This document shows, piece by piece, positions 61,161 to 64,000 of a DNA stretch of 64,000 bases. The stretch spans positions 1-64,000 of the IMG/VR virus record IMGVR_UViG_3300035698_014070. The stretch is one strand, 5' to 3'. The stretch is from a virus. Under the pieces are notes generated by a model. That model made no database searches. It worked only from the letters and a program-made list of their open reading frames with translations, and had not been told where the DNA came from. Numbering within the stretch: the stretch's first letter is position 1; the number at the start of each line of letters is the position of its first letter. A program made the position numbers and the translations under genes.

Positions 61161-61765
61161 TGGATAGTGTTGAAAAAATTTATGGTAACTATCGTGGAAA
61201 AGTACTTGGTACAGATAGTAGTGAATCGTCAAAATCTGGTCGTATTAAGGTAGAAGTATATCCATTTTTTGAAAGCATTGATAAAGATTTTATTCCATGG
61301 GCAGTTCCTGCTATGCCCCTGTTTGATGGTGCAGGAAGCGGATACGGTTGTTTAAGTATACCTACTGTTGGATCATACGTGTGGGTATTTTTTGAAGCGG
61401 GAGATATTTACCAGCCCGTTTATTTTGCAGAAGCGCAAACTCCTGATGTTGGAATACCATCAGAAGCATCTACAAATTACCCTAAAAGAAAAGTGTTAAA
61501 AACAAGCGGCGGTGTTACAATATATATTGATGATACTAGTGATTCTATTGTTATAGAAAATGATGAAGGTAATAAAATACAAATAGATGATGAAATTTTA
61601 TTAACTCATTCTAGTGGCGCAAAAATAGTAATAGATAGCTCTGGTAATATAGAAGTTAATGGAACCAGCTTATTATTGACTAATGCTATAGGATCTGGTT
61701 ATATTGATATAGACGCGGCTGGTGCAATGATTATAGAGGGCGTCACTGTCAACGTAAATCCATAA
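61160..61765 (+). CDS. Baseplate spike protein (gp5/VgrG-like, OB fold plus beta-helix)
   Basis: This 201-residue protein starts in the hub stop (TAATG). Residues 10-90 form an OB domain (YRGKVLGTDSSESSKSGRIKVEV; GSYVWVFFEAGDIYQPVYFAEA, the hallmark of gp5/VgrG proteins). Residues 110-200 are regular short repeats (VTIYIDDTSDSIVIENDEGNKIQID; GNIEVNGTSLLL) of an intertwined beta-helix. There is no lysozyme domain as in T4 gp5; cell-wall cleavage may come from another protein such as that at 48217. Confidence 0.85.
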   Translation: MDSVEKIYGNYRGKVLGTDSSESSKSGRIKVEVYPFFESIDKDFIPWAVPAMPLFDGAGSGYGCLSIPTVGSYVWVFFEAGDIYQPVYFAEAQTPDVGIPSEASTNYPKRKVLKTSGGVTIYIDDTSDSIVIENDEGNKIQIDDEILLTHSSGAKIVIDSSGNIEVNGTSLLLTNAIGSGYIDIDAAGAMIIEGVTVNVNP

Positions 61766-61773
61766 GGTTTTAT

Positions 61774-62106
61774 ATGGCTAAAGCAATAACAATATTTCCA
61801 AGTGATTTGAGATTTACAGAAGGACCAGATGGAGATATACTTTTTTCTGGTCAAGATGGCAGATTTAAAGTAGCTGGAGAAGAAGTTGCTGTATGTGTTC
61901 CTGGAGCAAAACAAGTAGATCCAGATAATCATACAAAAAGACATTTAAATCCTGTTACTGTTAGAACGTTTTGTAATGGTTATCCAATCTGTACTGGAGG
62001 TCTTCCTAATGCTAATGCCGCTTATGTGCTGTACTATAGTCCTTCAAAAACATCGTATATAACATCACCACAAAAAGTTCCTGATCCTAAAGTGTACGTG
62101 GAGTAA
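61774..62106 (+). CDS. Putative spike-tip protein (PAAR-like position)
   Basis: This 110-residue protein follows the spike gene. It has conserved His and Cys (CVPGAKQVDPDNHTKRHLNPVTVRTFCNG, CTGG) that might bind a metal at a spike tip, but the PAAR repeats themselves are not clear. A wedge or tip role is inferred from place. Confidence 0.45.
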   Translation: MAKAITIFPSDLRFTEGPDGDILFSGQDGRFKVAGEEVAVCVPGAKQVDPDNHTKRHLNPVTVRTFCNGYPICTGGLPNANAAYVLYYSPSKTSYITSPQKVPDPKVYVE

Positions 62107-62109
62107 ATT

Positions 62110-62508
62110 ATGGCAGTATCAAGTACAAGTATAGGTGTAGTGTGGAGTGAACTTGATCATCGTTTTGAAAAAGATATAAGAGGTAGGTTAAAAAAGGCGA
62201 TTAATTTTGATGCACTAGTTAGTTCTATAGATAATATTTTACGAACTGGACGAGGTGAACGAGTTATGCTTCCGTCTTTTGGATTAGGTTTAACAAATGT
62301 GTTTGAACCAATGAGTAAGTTATCTGGTGCTCAATATGCAAGAAAGATAAAAGAAGCGATTACACGTTGGGATGATCGTATTATTATACACGCAGTAGAT
62401 TGTGTACAGCGACCAAATCAATCGCAAGTAGAATTTAAAATACAATTAGGTGTACGCGGTTTTTCCGAAATATTTGAGCACAAACTTACTACATCTATTG
62501 GAGATTAG
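62110..62508 (+). CDS. Baseplate wedge protein (gp25-like)
   Basis: This 132-residue protein matches the gp25/GpW-like family: INFDALVSSIDNILRTGRGERVMLPSFGLGL, then FEPMSKLSGAQYARKIKEAITRWDDRI. It is the conserved sheath-initiating wedge component. Size is normal. Confidence 0.87.
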   Translation: MAVSSTSIGVVWSELDHRFEKDIRGRLKKAINFDALVSSIDNILRTGRGERVMLPSFGLGLTNVFEPMSKLSGAQYARKIKEAITRWDDRIIIHAVDCVQRPNQSQVEFKIQLGVRGFSEIFEHKLTTSIGD

Positions 62509-62510
62509 TG

Positions 62511-64000
62511 ATGGGCAATCTTTTAAATTACACAAACTATGATTTTGAGGATTTAGTTGAGCAACTTCAAAATCGATTAAAAACAAGAAAATCATGGATA
62601 GATACATATCGTTCTGGTACAGGCCAAATGATGATAGAATTCTATGCATATGTAGCTAATCTTGTTTTATATTATTTAGAACGGCGCGCAGAAGAATGTT
62701 TTATTGATACAGCTCAACTTCGTTCAAGTGTTATCAATTTAGTTAAACTACTAAACTATTTGCCAAAGCGCCAAACATCTTCGTTAGGTACACTAACTTT
62801 TTCTGTATCTTCTGCACACACTGTTGATATTATATTACCTGCAAAAACAGTTATTAAAACTGGAGATGATTTGTATTTCTTTGTAGGTAAAAAAGAAACA
62901 GATGATACATCTGGAGATTATACAGGAAATATTGTTGGTGCTAGTACGTTACTTACTGGTGAAACATCAGTTACAGTAAATGCAATTCAAGGTGAAGTTA
63001 TTGAAAAAGAAATTATTTCTGATGGATCTGCAAGTCAAAATTATAATATAGAAGAAACAAATGTAGAGAATGATTTGTTCGCCGTGTTTGTAGACAGCAT
63101 TGCTTGGACACAAGTATCTAGTTTTGTTAGTTCAGAATCTGATGATTCTCATTATATGATACGGCAAAATAAAGATAACTCATTGCGTATTATTTTTGGT
63201 GATGGTATTAAAGGTGATATTCCTGATGAAGATTCTGTTGTAAAACTTCAATACGTTTTAACAGATGGGTTAGATGGAAATGTTTACACTGGTGATTCTA
63301 TCATAAATATTGTAAGTACGATTTATGATACAGATAGTAATACCGTTTCTGATATTAGTGTAACAAATTCTTCTACAGTTGATGCTGTTTCTGGAAACAT
63401 TCAGGGTGCTTTTGTTGGTGGTGATGAAGAAGAATCAATTGAAGAAATAAAATACGAAGCACCACGAGTATTTGCTACTGGCGATAGACTTATTACAAAA
63501 GCAGATTTTATAGCAGTTATAGAAAATTATAGTGGTGTTGGTAGTGCAAATGTATGGGGAGAATACGAAGAAGATGATGATGCTGCATATTATAATCATC
63601 GAATTAATTTATGTATTTTGATGCAAGAAAATGATGACAACGATTGGCCAAATCCTACTACAGCATTTAAGACAGAATTAACTGATTACTTGTACCTTAA
63701 ATCTGTAATGACTGTAAAATATGAATACGTTGTTGCTGTTCAATTAAATGTAATACCTACACTTACATTAGTTGTTTCTAAAAATTATTCTATTACACAG
63801 GCTCAAGCTGACATTAATACATTAATGACTGATCAATTTGAATTGGGTGTCACGACTAAGCTGGGCACTGCTCTACGATATTCTAACTTAGTTAACTTAG
63901 TAGATTCATTAGATGCTGTCTCCTATCACCAGCTAATTCTGGAGATACGCAAAGATCTTGTAGAAGATTATGGTTCAAATGGGGAGTACGGTGAAGCACT
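62511..64000 (+). CDS. Baseplate wedge protein (gp6/J-like), 3' end outside window
   Basis: ATG 62511 opens a frame that stays open to the window edge (at least 496 codons). The start MGNLLNYTNYDFEDLVEQL, the following YRSGTGQMMIEFYAYVANLVLYYLERRAEECFIDTAQLRSS and LVKLLNYLPKRQTSSLGTLTF are the usual N-terminus of gp6/J-like baseplate proteins. Later IRQNKDNSLRIIFGDGIKGD and APRVFATGDRLITKADFIAVIENYSGV also fit. gp6 forms the inner wedge ring with gp25 and gp53. Confidence 0.87.
   Translation, partial: MGNLLNYTNYDFEDLVEQLQNRLKTRKSWIDTYRSGTGQMMIEFYAYVANLVLYYLERRAEECFIDTAQLRSSVINLVKLLNYLPKRQTSSLGTLTFSVSSAHTVDIILPAKTVIKTGDDLYFFVGKKETDDTSGDYTGNIVGASTLLTGETSVTVNAIQGEVIEKEIISDGSASQNYNIEETNVENDLFAVFVDSIAWTQVSSFVSSESDDSHYMIRQNKDNSLRIIFGDGIKGDIPDEDSVVKLQYVLTDGLDGNVYTGDSIINIVSTIYDTDSNTVSDISVTNSSTVDAVSGNIQGAFVGGDEEESIEEIKYEAPRVFATGDRLITKADFIAVIENYSGVGSANVWGEYEEDDDAAYYNHRINLCILMQENDDNDWPNPTTAFKTELTDYLYLKSVMTVKYEYVVAVQLNVIPTLTLVVSKNYSITQAQADINTLMTDQFELGVTTKLGTALRYSNLVNLVDSLDAVSYHQLILEIRKDLVEDYGSNGEYGEA

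Noticed and set aside
1-64000. Stop-codon recoding as in some gut megaphages
   Set aside because: TAG ends several well-formed genes (e.g. at 3211, 3393, 8700 and 15997), as do TAA and TGA, with the next gene starting immediately.

Overview
This window is about 64 kb of an AT-rich virulent-type myovirus genome (a T4-like contractile-tailed phage, probably a large one). Every gene I accept lies on the + strand. Genes are packed tightly with ATGA or TAATG overlaps, and TAA, TGA and TAG all act as stops. The evidence is a near-complete T4-style morphogenesis set: terminase, portal, prohead protease, gp23-like major capsid protein, contractile sheath, tail tubes, gp26/gp27/gp5/gp25/gp53/gp6-like baseplate proteins. 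The host cannot be named. A lipoprotein signal and a dockerin-like calcium repeat, of a type common in Planctomycetota and related bacteria, hint at a diderm host, but weakly.

Layout. 0-7 kb: recombination and repair (low-complexity protein tail, UvsY-like candidate, RecA/UvsX-like recombinase, nucleoside deoxyribosyltransferase, RuvC-like nuclease, and an Mre11/Rad50 pair in which Rad50 is split over separate genes). 7-9 kb: a GroES-like protein fused to a zinc ribbon, preceded by a long-stem RNA structure, then small zinc-finger and membrane proteins. 8.7-12.4 kb: terminase subunits, a sigma-70-type factor and a mini metallopeptidase. 12.5-18 kb: many small hypothetical proteins, including a GC-richer cassette with a YopX-like protein. 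18.4-24.9 kb: portal plus a string of small proteins, many starting with a short amphipathic helix and ending in the same residues, SLRDI. 25-34 kb: a GC-richer virion-surface cassette behind a hairpin terminator and a consensus sigma-70 promoter (decoration-like protein, propeller/LamG protein, dockerin lipoprotein, beta-helix fibre, 1210-residue repeat fibre). 34-40 kb: scaffold, protease and major capsid protein. The capsid gene is interrupted by a group I intron carrying a homing endonuclease. 40-53 kb: neck/connector proteins, more SLRDI proteins, leucine-rich-repeat proteins and a three-domain enzyme (2H phosphoesterase, lytic transglycosylase, nucleotidyltransferase). 53-64 kb: sheath, two tubes, tape measure, hub, spike and wedge; the gp6-like gene runs off the right edge.

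The most unusual signals are: (1) a C-terminal SLRDI tag shared by about ten otherwise dissimilar small proteins scattered through the head-gene block, often with an N-terminal helix resembling T4 capsid-targeting sequences, which suggests a set of proteins packaged in the head; (2) the group I intron, whose splice sites I can place at 38638/38639 and 39746/39747 from P1, P10 and capsid protein continuity; (3) the three-domain 48.2-50.7 kb protein; (4) a recurring one-A frameshift at four genes, three of them in A runs, which could be slippage, decay or sequencing error.
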